This document shows positions 1 to 8,559 of a DNA stretch of 47,917 bases, piece by piece. Made by a program: the position numbers and the translations under genes. The notes under the pieces are model-generated. The model worked only from the letters and a program-made list of their open reading frames with translations. It was not told the DNA's origin and did no database searches. The stretch comes from Akkermansia muciniphila (GTDB lineage Bacteria; Verrucomicrobiota; Verrucomicrobiia; Verrucomicrobiales; Akkermansiaceae): contig CAMCIC010000021.1 of the NCBI GenBank assembly GCA_945874895.1, forward strand, positions 1 to 47,917, written 5' to 3'. Each line of letters starts with the position of its first letter. Positions within the stretch are counted from its first letter, which is position 1.

Positions 1-528
1 CGCTGGAGCAGTTATGGCGAGGCCGTGGGCGGCGGGGCGAAGGGCAATGGCAAGAAAGCTCGCGAGGGTCTGGTGCGTGCTTGTCTGGGCCATAAGGGCG
101 TGGGATTTGAATCGGAGAAATGGCAGGAAGTGGCGAAGATGTATCGGAAGTTGTTAGGCCTGGCGATTGAGCGCAAGAGCGGAGCGGCAAGTGACGAAGT
201 GGCTGCGGCAAAAAGCAAGCGCCTACATGCGGTGACGCAGAAATCTCGCACTCCGCGCGAAAAGCCCGACCCGAATGCGGTGAAGTTTGGTGACAATGAT
301 ACCGTCTATCAAGAACTGAACATGGCAGCGATGCTGTGTCATCGCGTGCGCTATTTCACGGCGGGAGCGGTGATTGGTAGTAAGGCGTTTGTGAATGAAG
401 CATTTGCCAGCGCGCGCGCGCGTTTTGGTCCGAAACGAAAAGATGGCGCGCGGCGCATGAGAGGTCATGCCGCGGCGGCAGGCAATGTGTTATGGAGCAT
501 GCGAGATTTGCGGGTGGAATGGACCTGA
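1..528 (+). CDS. REP-associated (RAYT/IS200-like) transposase, C-terminal part, 5' end outside window
   Basis: The reading frame is open from the first base and reads RWSSYGEAVGGG before the first possible internal start (GTG at 25), so the gene begins upstream of the window. The visible 175 residues match the C-terminal half of REP-associated tyrosine transposases as I know them: a WSSYGEA segment, a basic helix, then HRVRYFTAGAVIGSKAFVNE followed by an RFGPKRKDGAR segment and a final MRDLRVEW. These proteins are single-strand DNA transposases related to IS200 TnpA and mobilise or maintain palindromic repeats. The catalytic HUH and tyrosine region would lie in the missing N-terminal part, so activity cannot be judged. 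It belongs to a different branch from the 150-residue transposase at 46812. Family assignment is from pattern recognition. Confidence 0.75.
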   Translation, partial: RWSSYGEAVGGGAKGNGKKAREGLVRACLGHKGVGFESEKWQEVAKMYRKLLGLAIERKSGAASDEVAAAKSKRLHAVTQKSRTPREKPDPNAVKFGDNDTVYQELNMAAMLCHRVRYFTAGAVIGSKAFVNEAFASARARFGPKRKDGARRMRGHAAAAGNVLWSMRDLRVEWT

Positions 529-654
529 TGATGCCTGCTGTATCTAAGGCATGCGGTGAACTGTTTGCCCTAGGGTGTGGCAACGGTAATAGGTCCTAGC
601 GGATGTCTGGATTTTTTGGTTGTTGCTTTAGCGTTCCTCGGACAAAGTGCGTGT

Positions 655-1791
655 ATGATCTCCTCCGTTGTCGAACTTTTGCAGCAATTGATTCGCATTC
701 CCTCGGTGAATCCTGATGACCAATCGGCCTTCGACGGGGGAGGAGAAGCGGCGATAGCGGAATATCTCCGCGCTTGGCTAGAGGATCTGGGGGCCGCGGT
801 TTTTTTGGAAGAAATTCTTCCTGGTCGACCAAATGTGATCGCCCGCTTTGCTCCGCTGGACGGGCGTCCGCGCGTGCTGTTTGGGCCGCACCTCGATACC
901 GTAGGTGTGGCGAATATGACGATTGATCCTTTTGCCGCCGAATTGCGTGAGGAAAAAATCTGGGGCCGGGGAGCCAGCGACACCAAGGGCTCCATGGCCG
1001 CCATGCTGTGGGCTTTGCGAGCTCACGCATCGTCTCTCTCCACACTCCCCGTGGCGGTTGATTTCGTGGCTTTCATGGGTGAGGAATCGGGTCAATGGGG
1101 ATCCAAGCATTTTGCTGAACATTATGGTTCTTCCTATGAATTTGCCATCGCAGGAGAGCCGACCTCGCTGGACATCGTTTACACCACAAAAGGCTCGCTG
1201 TGGGCGACCGTGGAGGCAAGGGGCAAAGCCGCACATAGCTCCATGCCGGAAAAAGGCAGCAACGCGATCATGATCTTAGCACGCGCAATGGATCGCTTGG
1301 AACAGGAATTGTGCCCCAGGCTCGCGGCGTATGATCATCCTGTCCTCGGTAAATCGACGATGAACATCGGCACATTCCATGGCGGCACCCGCGCCAATAT
1401 CGTGCCCGATCATGCCGACGCGCAGTTGGACATCCGACTCACACCATCGCTCGATCAGGCGGGAGGCGCCTTGGCCTTATTGGAAGCGGTGATGGCAGAG
1501 CTATCGTTACCGGTGCGCCTCTGCTACGCTCATGAAAACCCGCCTATGGAAACATCGAACGAGAACCCTTACTTGCGTCTCCTCCAGCAATCGCGTGAGG
1601 GCGCCCAGTTGGTTGGCGCGCCGTGGTTTTCCGATGCCGCACATCTGAGCCGCGGTGGCATTCCTTCGGTCTGCCTTGGTCCCGGATCCATCGATCAGGC
1701 ACATACCGCGGATGAATTCCTGCGTGTGGACGATTTGCTCGCAGGGGTGGAGCATTTTTCCCAGTTCATTGAAGGCCTGAAATCTCGCTAA
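655..1791 (+). CDS. M20-family metallopeptidase (ArgE/DapE/ACY1/CPG2-like)
   Basis: A 378-residue protein with the zinc-peptidase M20 layout. It has the first metal ligand in FGPHLDTVG, GRGASDTKG with the bridging aspartate, FMGEESG with the catalytic glutamate pair, GEPTSLD, a dimerisation-domain segment AHSSMPEKGSNAI, and a C-terminal histidine in IDQAHTADEF. Family members hydrolyse N-acyl amino acids or short peptides in the cytoplasm; the exact substrate is not readable here. The open frame runs upstream to 577, but I choose the ATG at 655 because MISSVVELLQQLIRIPSV is the usual family N-terminus and the upstream residues look non-coding. The residue before the first ligand is P where GH is usual, a small variation. 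It is followed at 77 bp by dtd. Confidence 0.85.
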   Translation: MISSVVELLQQLIRIPSVNPDDQSAFDGGGEAAIAEYLRAWLEDLGAAVFLEEILPGRPNVIARFAPLDGRPRVLFGPHLDTVGVANMTIDPFAAELREEKIWGRGASDTKGSMAAMLWALRAHASSLSTLPVAVDFVAFMGEESGQWGSKHFAEHYGSSYEFAIAGEPTSLDIVYTTKGSLWATVEARGKAAHSSMPEKGSNAIMILARAMDRLEQELCPRLAAYDHPVLGKSTMNIGTFHGGTRANIVPDHADAQLDIRLTPSLDQAGGALALLEAVMAELSLPVRLCYAHENPPMETSNENPYLRLLQQSREGAQLVGAPWFSDAAHLSRGGIPSVCLGPGSIDQAHTADEFLRVDDLLAGVEHFSQFIEGLKSR

Positions 1792-1868
1792 ACTCAGAGA
1801 AATTCTCACTGTAGGATTTGGGAAATTTTTCGTGACAGTGGTGGATTCTGAAAGTGCAATCCCCTTCC

Positions 1869-2321
1869 ATGAGAGCGATCATTCAGCGCGTCACCGAAGC
1901 CTCTGTCAGCATTGCGGGAGAGTTGCATGCGGAGATCGATCGCGGTTTGCTCGTATTGTTAGGAGTGGAGCAGGCTGACGAAGTAGAAGACCGTGACTGG
2001 CTGGCCGCCAAGATCGCACAAATGAGGATATTCTCGGATGCGGACGGAAAGATGAACCGCAACATCAGCGAGGTGGGCGGTGCTCTCCTGGTGGTGAGCC
2101 AATTCACGCTCTACGCTTCCACCAAAAAAGGCAATCGTCCTTCTTTTCTGAGAGCAGCTCATCCCTCCATGGCAGAACCCATGTATGAGTCGTTCTGCCA
2201 GCAACTGAGTCTCCTATCGGGAACAATCGTGAAAAAAGGTGTTTTTGGTGCCGAGATGCACATCCGGTTGTGCAATGACGGTCCAGTGACTATCGCCATG
2301 GATAGCCGTGACAAGCAGTGA
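1869..2321 (+). CDS. dtd: D-aminoacyl-tRNA deacylase
   Basis: A 150-residue protein, the usual length for DTD, starting MRAIIQRVTEASVSI. It hydrolyses the ester bond of D-amino acids mischarged on tRNA, a cytoplasmic proofreading step. The two signature motifs are present: SQFTLYASTKKGNRPSF in the middle, and NDGPVTI near the C-terminus, with the Gly-Pro that forms the cross-subunit chiral-proofreading pocket. The frame is open to 1854, but the ATG at 1869 gives the canonical N-terminus. The gene ends 3 bp before the end of the convergent gene at 2325, so there is no room for a separate terminator between the two. Confidence 0.95.
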   Translation: MRAIIQRVTEASVSIAGELHAEIDRGLLVLLGVEQADEVEDRDWLAAKIAQMRIFSDADGKMNRNISEVGGALLVVSQFTLYASTKKGNRPSFLRAAHPSMAEPMYESFCQQLSLLSGTIVKKGVFGAEMHIRLCNDGPVTIAMDSRDKQ

Positions 2322-2324
2322 TCT

Positions 2325-3422
2325 TCATTCTTTGAGGCGCACGGGCGTGCCGCAGTATGTGCAGCGAAACCAGCGGAAAAGCAAGATGTGCAACGCTACG
2401 GCAAAAACGTGACCGAGGAAACGAATATGATGAGCCTTGCGGTTTTTGAGGCAATTGCGCGGCACAAAACACTTCTGTCCACAAATCCGGCAACTGCTGC
2501 TGTAACTGACAGTCAAATACAGGATCCCAGCGACAAAAACGCTCAGCGGCAATGCGAGAAACCAGGAAGGGACCCACTGGAATGGAGCAGAGCCATTGTC
2601 CTTGAGTAAGAGTGCGATCGCGGCGAAAATGCCCAAGGGGATCAATGTTTGGCTGGCAAGAGTGAAGATGGCTCCCCACAGCACTTGATTCGGGTTAGAG
2701 TGAAGAACGCCACGAATGTAGCGGCGGGAGGAAGGATCGATGCCCTCGTTCGTTTCGGGAAGTGCCGCGCGCAAGATCCTCAGGCGCTCTTCCGCGCGCG
2801 CCTTTTGCTGAGCCAAGTCAGGCTGCTTATCAGGATCAACGAATTCCTGAATCGAGCGGATGCGTGAGCGGTCCACCGATTCCCTCTTGAGGCCGAAGGA
2901 AATGGTATTGACGTAGCTGCCATGACTGACTGGAGTTTTTACGGTCTGGCTCGCTTGGACTTTCTCCGGCGATTTTGTCCCTACGCGCATCGATACGTCA
3001 CCGCGCGCGGCAGTCAGTAAGATGCCCTCGGGGATTTCCGAAACGGGCACTTTTTTTTCCGCCAAGGATTTTCCGGGGATGGGCAAGGCCACTGGGGCCA
3101 TGGCGATCATTTCCAACACATCGGGGTCCAATTCAAAATTCACAAACTCCTCCGCTTGTTCCCCGCCCTGAAAATCCACGCAACCATCGGTTTCGTTTCC
3201 GCTAGCCGCGACCATCTGGCGGGCTTCATAGATCCACTGTGCGACGATGGATAAGCTCGGAAGCGTGTCATACATGTTTTCCCGTGCGTTCACCTCTTGC
3301 AGCTTTTGGTGCAGGTAGTTCGCGTCGGCAGCGGCAATCGAGTCGACATCTACCAATCCAGCCGCAGCGAGCAACTGCCTGGCATTGCTGTTGAGACTCC
3401 GTTCTGACTTCAACACACCCAT
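2325..3422 (-). CDS. Membrane protein with helix-hairpin-helix-like N-terminus and C-terminal cysteine pairs
   Basis: A 365-residue protein of unknown function. The N-terminal 60 residues (LLAAAGLVDVDSIAAADANY and following) resemble the DUF4332-type helix-hairpin-helix repeat. A long polar linker follows, ending in a basic-acidic helix (QKARAEERLRILRA). Three hydrophobic segments lie at roughly residues 247-276, 284-310 and 333-352. Between and after the last two sit cysteine groups CRIC, CFVPRNC and CTYC, consistent with a zinc-ribbon split by a membrane helix. It starts with ATG at 3422 and is convergent with dtd. I do not recognise a defined function; the domain reading is inference. Confidence 0.75.
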   Translation of the reverse strand: MGVLKSERSLNSNARQLLAAAGLVDVDSIAAADANYLHQKLQEVNARENMYDTLPSLSIVAQWIYEARQMVAASGNETDGCVDFQGGEQAEEFVNFELDPDVLEMIAMAPVALPIPGKSLAEKKVPVSEIPEGILLTAARGDVSMRVGTKSPEKVQASQTVKTPVSHGSYVNTISFGLKRESVDRSRIRSIQEFVDPDKQPDLAQQKARAEERLRILRAALPETNEGIDPSSRRYIRGVLHSNPNQVLWGAIFTLASQTLIPLGIFAAIALLLKDNGSAPFQWVPSWFLALPLSVFVAGILYLTVSYSSSCRICGQKCFVPRNCLKNRKAHHIRFLGHVFAVALHILLFRWFRCTYCGTPVRLKE

Positions 3423-3503
3423 GGAACTTGCTTCAGTTTACACGGGCGCACAACTTTGGCAAGCGCCTGAGCCACAATTCGGAAGGGACGGGCGGCGGAA
3501 AAT

Positions 3504-6035
3504 TCAGGAGTTCTTGCGCCACGATAGGCTGGGGTCACCACGGCCCGGAAGCAATCGACTCACAATGATTCCCACCACAAAACAGACACCAAAACCAATC
3601 GCAGCATAGAGCAGACCACTGACGGGAGCCTTGAACCAATACAAGGCCGCCACACTGACAAAACCCGCCACCGCCCCCCAAAAGGCACCAAGGCTATGGG
3701 CGCTGCGGGTAAAAATCCCCAAGGCAAACAACCCACCCAACGAGCCTGCCGTCAATCCAATCATCGCATTGAATGTCGCAAATGCCGATTCAATTTGAGA
3801 TTTTGCCATCACAATGGCGAGAGCCGTGCCCGCCACTCCCGCAACAATCACCACCCACTGGGCGGACCGCAAATAAGTCTTGTCCTCTCGATTCGGTCTA
3901 AGCCATCGCGCATCGATGTCCTTGACGAAGGTAGTCGCCACGCTATTCAAAGAGGAAGAAATGGTGGATTGTGCCGCCGCAAAAATCGCCGCAATGATCA
4001 GACCAGACACACCCGCTGGCAGTTCATGAAAAATGTAAAAGGGCAAGATCGAATCGCTCGAAGCGAGGGCTGGATCGAGCCGCTCAGGATGTTGTTGGTA
4101 AAAAGCGTAAATGGCCGTTCCTAACAAAAAGAAGATCAATCCCCCAGACACCGACATCCACAAGGTCAAGTTCAATGATTTTTTTGCAGCAGCGATGTCA
4201 CGCGTGGTGACATATCGCTGCACCACATCTTGGCTTGAAGTATAAGGCACCAGGGAGTTAAAAAAGAATGCGATGAAAAGAATCCACACGGAGTTCGTGC
4301 CCTCGGTGATGTCAAGTGACTTCCATTGAAGGCTTTCCCACAGCTTCTGATCTCTGATGGCAATTTGCGCCATGCCAGTAAATCCACCATCCACCTGCCA
4401 CACCGCTAGGATGAAACACAGGACCGCCCCCGCCATCAGAACGATCGCCTGCACAGCATCGGTCCACACCACCGCTTCAATGCCTCCCATGACCGTATAA
4501 ATCAGACAAAGCACGCCGATCAGCAGGATTGATGTCACGACATCGATGTCTGATACAGTCGCAAGCGCAAGAGCCGGCAGATAGAGCACAATCGCGGTGC
4601 GCCCGAGGTGAAAAGCCGTGAAGGATATCGAAGCAAACAAACGACAAGAAAACGAGAAACGCAATTCGAGGTATTCGTAGGCGGAGGTGAGATCGAGTTT
4701 ACGAAAGAAGGGCAGATAGCACACCGCGACCAGCGGAATGATGAGAAGAATGGGCAACTGTCCCAGATACCAAGAAATATCAGTCTGGTAGGCTCTCGCG
4801 GGAATTCCCATGAACGTGAGCGCGCTGAGCATGGTGGCAAAAATCGAAAGCCCCGCCACCCAAGCGGGAACACGTTGCCCACCACGGAAGTAATCATCCG
4901 TGGTCGATGCCGCTTCACGTTTCATGAAGTAATAACCAATTCCCACCATGCCGGCCAGATACACTACCACTACGATCCAGTTGGTCATGCCGAAGGCCGA
5001 CGTCTCCGTGCGCATGGCAAAGCCCTTGACCTGTGGTGTCCTGACGGCAGGCTTGGTCTCACCACTGATGATCCAGTTGGTTTTTTGCCAAGTGACCACT
5101 GGAGCGGTGACCACAGCGCCTGTATCGGCGGGCCATGATCCTATCGATGCCCACGTGCCAGTGATGGTGTCGTAGCCTAACACATTCCGTGCGAATCCGG
5201 GATGTGTGGACTTTGGTTCATGATGAGTCTGGGTGCCATCATCACCCCCCACGACCAACAGGTGGGATGCACCAGACACGATGGCCGGCGATGGAGCCGC
5301 CACGGCAGCGCGAGGCAAATCGCTCAGACGCTTCCAATTTCCTTTGGCGTCATACTTCCACGCATCTCGCAAATAAGTTCTTTGCGGTTTCCCTTGTGCG
5401 TCCGCTTGAAGCGATGCGCCGGAAAAGACATAAAGATCCCCGTCGCGCGCCCCCAACACCGGGAAAATTCTTCCCTCTGCAGGAAGGGGTGGCAGCTCAC
5501 TCCAGGCATTATCCTCGAAAACAAAATGACGATTGGAGGCCTCGGTCGAATCGGGTTGAGTCGACCCACCAATCACATGAATGCGCTTCGCCACCTGCAC
5601 GGCAGCCATATGGGCGAGAGGAATGGGCAGCGACGGAAGGGGGGAAATTTCACTTTTTCCTTCCTTGCCTCGAAGCACAAAAACATCAGCAAAATGATGG
5701 GTCGCGTCCGATCCGCCCATGCAAATGATCCCATCGGATGTCGTCACGGATGCACCATACGCCAGTGGACGGGGCAATCGACCGATTTCCTGCCACTGAG
5801 CAGCATCGGTGCGCAGCGCCCAGATGCGATCATGCCACACCTTGTTGCCACCTTCCCAAGGAGGGGCATCAGGAAAATTCGCCCCACCTGCCACCACGAG
5901 CGTATCATCGGAAACTCCCGCGAAAACGGATGCCAATCCGCGGGAGTCGGGAATCTCGGGTCGCTGATCCCAAACCAGAGTGGCCCACACTTGTGAAACG
6001 CATAACAAGCCGATGGATAGTAGTGAACGAAACAT
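3504..6035 (-). CDS. Fusion of cyclically-permuted mutarotase (kelch) and sodium/solute symporter, probable sialic acid uptake protein
   Basis: An 843-residue two-part protein. Residues 1-19 form a signal or first membrane segment. Residues about 20-345 are a kelch-type beta-propeller with repeated VVAGGANFPDAPPWEGG, ICMGG and IHVIGG blades, characteristic of the cyclically-permuted mutarotases (NanM relatives) that interconvert sialic acid anomers. Residues about 350-840 are a 13-14 helix SSS-family symporter with segments such as GRTAIVLYLPALALATVSDI and an unwound first helix. The propeller should lie outside the cytoplasmic membrane, feeding the transporter. The open frame begins at a TTG (6041); I choose the ATG at 6035. 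It is divergent from the sialidase that starts near 6162, which supports sialic acid as substrate. The substrate is inferred from domain pairing and neighbour, not proven. Confidence 0.85.
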   Translation of the reverse strand: MFRSLLSIGLLCVSQVWATLVWDQRPEIPDSRGLASVFAGVSDDTLVVAGGANFPDAPPWEGGNKVWHDRIWALRTDAAQWQEIGRLPRPLAYGASVTTSDGIICMGGSDATHHFADVFVLRGKEGKSEISPLPSLPIPLAHMAAVQVAKRIHVIGGSTQPDSTEASNRHFVFEDNAWSELPPLPAEGRIFPVLGARDGDLYVFSGASLQADAQGKPQRTYLRDAWKYDAKGNWKRLSDLPRAAVAAPSPAIVSGASHLLVVGGDDGTQTHHEPKSTHPGFARNVLGYDTITGTWASIGSWPADTGAVVTAPVVTWQKTNWIISGETKPAVRTPQVKGFAMRTETSAFGMTNWIVVVVYLAGMVGIGYYFMKREAASTTDDYFRGGQRVPAWVAGLSIFATMLSALTFMGIPARAYQTDISWYLGQLPILLIIPLVAVCYLPFFRKLDLTSAYEYLELRFSFSCRLFASISFTAFHLGRTAIVLYLPALALATVSDIDVVTSILLIGVLCLIYTVMGGIEAVVWTDAVQAIVLMAGAVLCFILAVWQVDGGFTGMAQIAIRDQKLWESLQWKSLDITEGTNSVWILFIAFFFNSLVPYTSSQDVVQRYVTTRDIAAAKKSLNLTLWMSVSGGLIFFLLGTAIYAFYQQHPERLDPALASSDSILPFYIFHELPAGVSGLIIAAIFAAAQSTISSSLNSVATTFVKDIDARWLRPNREDKTYLRSAQWVVIVAGVAGTALAIVMAKSQIESAFATFNAMIGLTAGSLGGLFALGIFTRSAHSLGAFWGAVAGFVSVAALYWFKAPVSGLLYAAIGFGVCFVVGIIVSRLLPGRGDPSLSWRKNS

Positions 6036-6161
6036 AATCAAAAATAAAAAAGAAACATGGACAAAAACATCACCAGCAAAAGAAGGGAATTGTGGTTTGA
6101 TAAACCTACCAGTTTTTTCACGTTGATGTCAAGACACATGGTGCGGATAAATCTCAAGAGA

Positions 6162-7694
6162 ATGAACCGATGGTTGCCAGTCGTTTTTTGCATGATTTTT
6201 GCCGTGAGTGCAGGTGCGGAGTCGCGACTGAGTCAGGCGCGCACCGCAGCCCCCCTCCTCATGGATGGCAAAACGCACTCCTGCTTGGAGCTCGCGCTGG
6301 AACTGGCCAAACAACAGACGATCACAGGCATCGTGCTTGACTGCGGCACGTCGCAAGATGTTTTTGCTGAGCTGACTCTCGACGGGCAAGGGGCATGGAG
6401 AATGATTCGGGAAGAGAATGGGAAGATTCGCATCGAGGGAAGCTGCCCCGTGACGCCAGGCAAGCATCTCTTCCGTGTTCTAGGCTCGCTGCGCTCCGAT
6501 CTCGATTTGCTCACAAGGGTTCAATTGAAATGTCTCACTCTGTTGTTTGCAGATGGCTCATCATTGCAACCAGAGAACGCCGCACTTGCGCCGCTGCGTC
6601 CCGCTTATCCTATTCATAGCAGAGGACAATTCCACTGCCACACTTTCCGCATACCGGGCATCGCACGTGCCATGGACGGATCACTGGTTGCGGTCTATGA
6701 CATGCGCTATCTCTCAGCGCGAGACCTGCAAGGCCACATGGACATCGGGCTATCACGATCGACCGATGGTGGCCAGACATGGGCAGATCCCGTTCCAATC
6801 ATGGACATGGGGGAGTTCGACGGAAAACCTCAGGCGGAAAATGGCTGCTCGGATCCGAACATTTTGGTCGACCCCCAAACGGGAGAAATCTTTGTTTCTG
6901 CCATCTGGACGCACGGCAAACCGGGAACGCATCAGTGGACTGGCAAAGGTTCCGAGCCAGGGCATGATCGTTCTCACAGCTCTCAGTTCATGATGGTGCG
7001 ATCGCGAGATCATGGCAAATCGTGGTCTGCTCCAGAAAACCTTACCAAACAAATCAAAGATGCCAGTTGGTATCTCTTTGCACCGGCCCCCGGAAATGGC
7101 ATTGCTCTCCGCGATGGCACTTTGGTCATGCCCACCCAAGGTCGCGATGCCGATGGCTTGCCCTTTTCCAACCTGATGATCAGCCGCGATCATGGTGCCA
7201 CTTGGACGGTTTCCACGCACGCCCGCTCCAACACCACCGAATGCTCCGCCGTCCAACTTTCCGATGGAGCCGTGCTTCTCAATATGCGTGACAATCGCAA
7301 TCGCGCGGATCAATCCAGCACCAATGGCCGCGCATTGTCCCTGACGCGGGACTTGGGCAAGACTTGGAGCGTTCATCCTGCAGATCACGGGGCTCTGCCG
7401 GAACCGGTGTGCATGGCATCCATGATTTCCCACACCCTGCCCGATGGCAGGAACATTCTCCTTTTTTCCAACCCACGCCACAAAACGGCCCGTCGCGAAA
7501 TGACCCTCCAAGTATCGTTCGATGACGGCAAAACTTGGCCAGAGAGTCATCACATGCTGCTGGATGCGGCAGGCGGAGCCTATTCTTCTTTGGTCATGAT
7601 CGATGCTCAGACTCTAGGGATTCTCTATGAATCATCGCAAGCGGACCTGGTGTTCCAAAAGATTGCATTGAACGAATGGATCATTCCCAAGTGA
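6162..7694 (+). CDS. Secreted exo-alpha-sialidase (GH33, BNR/Asp-box repeats)
   Basis: A sialidase releasing terminal sialic acid from glycans. It has the diagnostic FRIPGIARAMDGSLVAVYD motif carrying the first arginine of the triad, an aspartate region RYLSARDLQGHMDIG, and five Asp-boxes: STDGGQTW, SRDHGKSW, SRDHGATW, TRDLGKTW and SFDDGKTW. It also has TECSAVQLSDGAVLLNMRDN with the catalytic glutamate, and GAYSSLVMID with the likely nucleophilic tyrosine. About 130 residues precede the propeller, as in sialidases with an N-terminal lectin-like domain. The frame is open to 6057. I place the start at ATG 6162 because MNRWLPVVFCMIFAVSAGAES is a clean signal peptide, but 6138 is also possible. 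It pairs divergently with the mutarotase-symporter, giving a release-and-import unit. No nanA/nanK/nanE-type catabolic genes are in the window. Confidence 0.9.
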   Translation: MNRWLPVVFCMIFAVSAGAESRLSQARTAAPLLMDGKTHSCLELALELAKQQTITGIVLDCGTSQDVFAELTLDGQGAWRMIREENGKIRIEGSCPVTPGKHLFRVLGSLRSDLDLLTRVQLKCLTLLFADGSSLQPENAALAPLRPAYPIHSRGQFHCHTFRIPGIARAMDGSLVAVYDMRYLSARDLQGHMDIGLSRSTDGGQTWADPVPIMDMGEFDGKPQAENGCSDPNILVDPQTGEIFVSAIWTHGKPGTHQWTGKGSEPGHDRSHSSQFMMVRSRDHGKSWSAPENLTKQIKDASWYLFAPAPGNGIALRDGTLVMPTQGRDADGLPFSNLMISRDHGATWTVSTHARSNTTECSAVQLSDGAVLLNMRDNRNRADQSSTNGRALSLTRDLGKTWSVHPADHGALPEPVCMASMISHTLPDGRNILLFSNPRHKTARREMTLQVSFDDGKTWPESHHMLLDAAGGAYSSLVMIDAQTLGILYESSQADLVFQKIALNEWIIPK

Positions 7695-7761
7695 CTCCAT
7701 TTGCATGATCATTCGCGCACGTTTTCTGAATTGACTTCGCTCTAACAGCGCAGTTGCCGTT

Positions 7762-8370
7762 TTATGCGTTTGTGATTTCCTGGTCAATCAGCTTGAGGAT
7801 TTTCATTTTCGCACTCTTGCTCAAGTCGCCTGTCTGTCCTTTCAACCGGAGTTCGATTCCCGGTGCCAGATGAATGTGAGTCCAGATCTCGTGATGGGCG
7901 CGGAGAGCCTCTTTGCGGTCCCCCATCGCAGCTCGTACAATACCGGAGCCATGGGCGCGCGATATGGGAAGTTCCGCAAAAAGCATTGCTTTGTATTCTC
8001 GGTTGCTTTGTCCCTTGAGCGCTTCATGAATGCCCTCGGGCGTGAAGCGGAGAAAGAGCAGCTTACGTATGAGCAAGGCCTGCAGATAGTGCCGGTAGCC
8101 ATACATGGCACGACGACCATCCTTATCAGGTGCATCCAGACACCCGAGCGTCTGATAGTAGCGCAGCGTGCGCACGGTGAACGAATCACTCACTCGTTTG
8201 TCGCCTCCCTCATTCGCCTGCGGATAAAACCTTCTCACGGCATGGTTCACCCAGAGGACCAGATCTTCCATCGAAAATTCGAGTTGCATGGTTTCAAGCT
8301 GTTCAAGCTCCATTTGAGCAACATCGAGACTGCACATGGCTTCTCCGGGCGCTTTGATTTGCTTCTTCAT
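7762..8370 (-). CDS. MerR-family transcriptional regulator
   Basis: A 202-residue protein. The helix-turn-helix and wing of the MerR family lie around residues 65-130: FTVRTLRYYQTLGCLDAPDK followed by GYRHYLQALLIRKLLFLRFT. It differs from classic MerR proteins in that the DNA-binding domain is preceded by about 65 residues rather than standing at the very N-terminus. The C-terminal part has two histidines in THIHLAPGIELRLKG, which look cupin-like, as if it could sense a ligand; no cysteine metal site is seen. The frame extends to a TTG at 8394, but the ATG at 8370 is preferred because a perfect palindrome lies directly upstream (8378-8394). It ends about 70 bp from the sialidase stop, so a link to sialic acid control is possible but not shown. 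Confidence 0.8.
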   Translation of the reverse strand: MKKQIKAPGEAMCSLDVAQMELEQLETMQLEFSMEDLVLWVNHAVRRFYPQANEGGDKRVSDSFTVRTLRYYQTLGCLDAPDKDGRRAMYGYRHYLQALLIRKLLFLRFTPEGIHEALKGQSNREYKAMLFAELPISRAHGSGIVRAAMGDRKEALRAHHEIWTHIHLAPGIELRLKGQTGDLSKSAKMKILKLIDQEITNA

Positions 8371-8377
8371 TTCGGAA

Positions 8378-8394
8378 TTGAAGTTACACTTCAA
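8378..8394. promoter_or_regulatory. Palindrome upstream of the MerR-type gene, candidate operator
   Basis: TTGAAGTTACACTTCAA is a perfect inverted repeat with 7-bp arms and a 3-bp centre, ending 8 bp upstream of the regulator start. MerR-family proteins bind such palindromes, so autoregulation is a reasonable guess. Two TTGCAA boxes (ATTGCAACAAATTATTGCAA) follow at about 8401-8420 in an AT-rich stretch. Confidence 0.5.
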
Positions 8395-8559
8395 AAAAAT
8401 AATTGCAACAAATTATTGCAAAATAAAAAAATACTGCAATGAATTCTCTTGGCCGCGCTGCCGATCACCGGATGGGTCTGGAGATCAGACACTTCATCAC
8501 CTGATGCCGCATCCGCCGCAAGGCCATCCATCAAACATCACCACAAACACACAACACGC

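Noticed and set aside
6753-7553. 266-residue minus-strand open frame inside the sialidase gene
   Set aside because: Antisense shadow; the plus strand has five Asp-boxes in frame.
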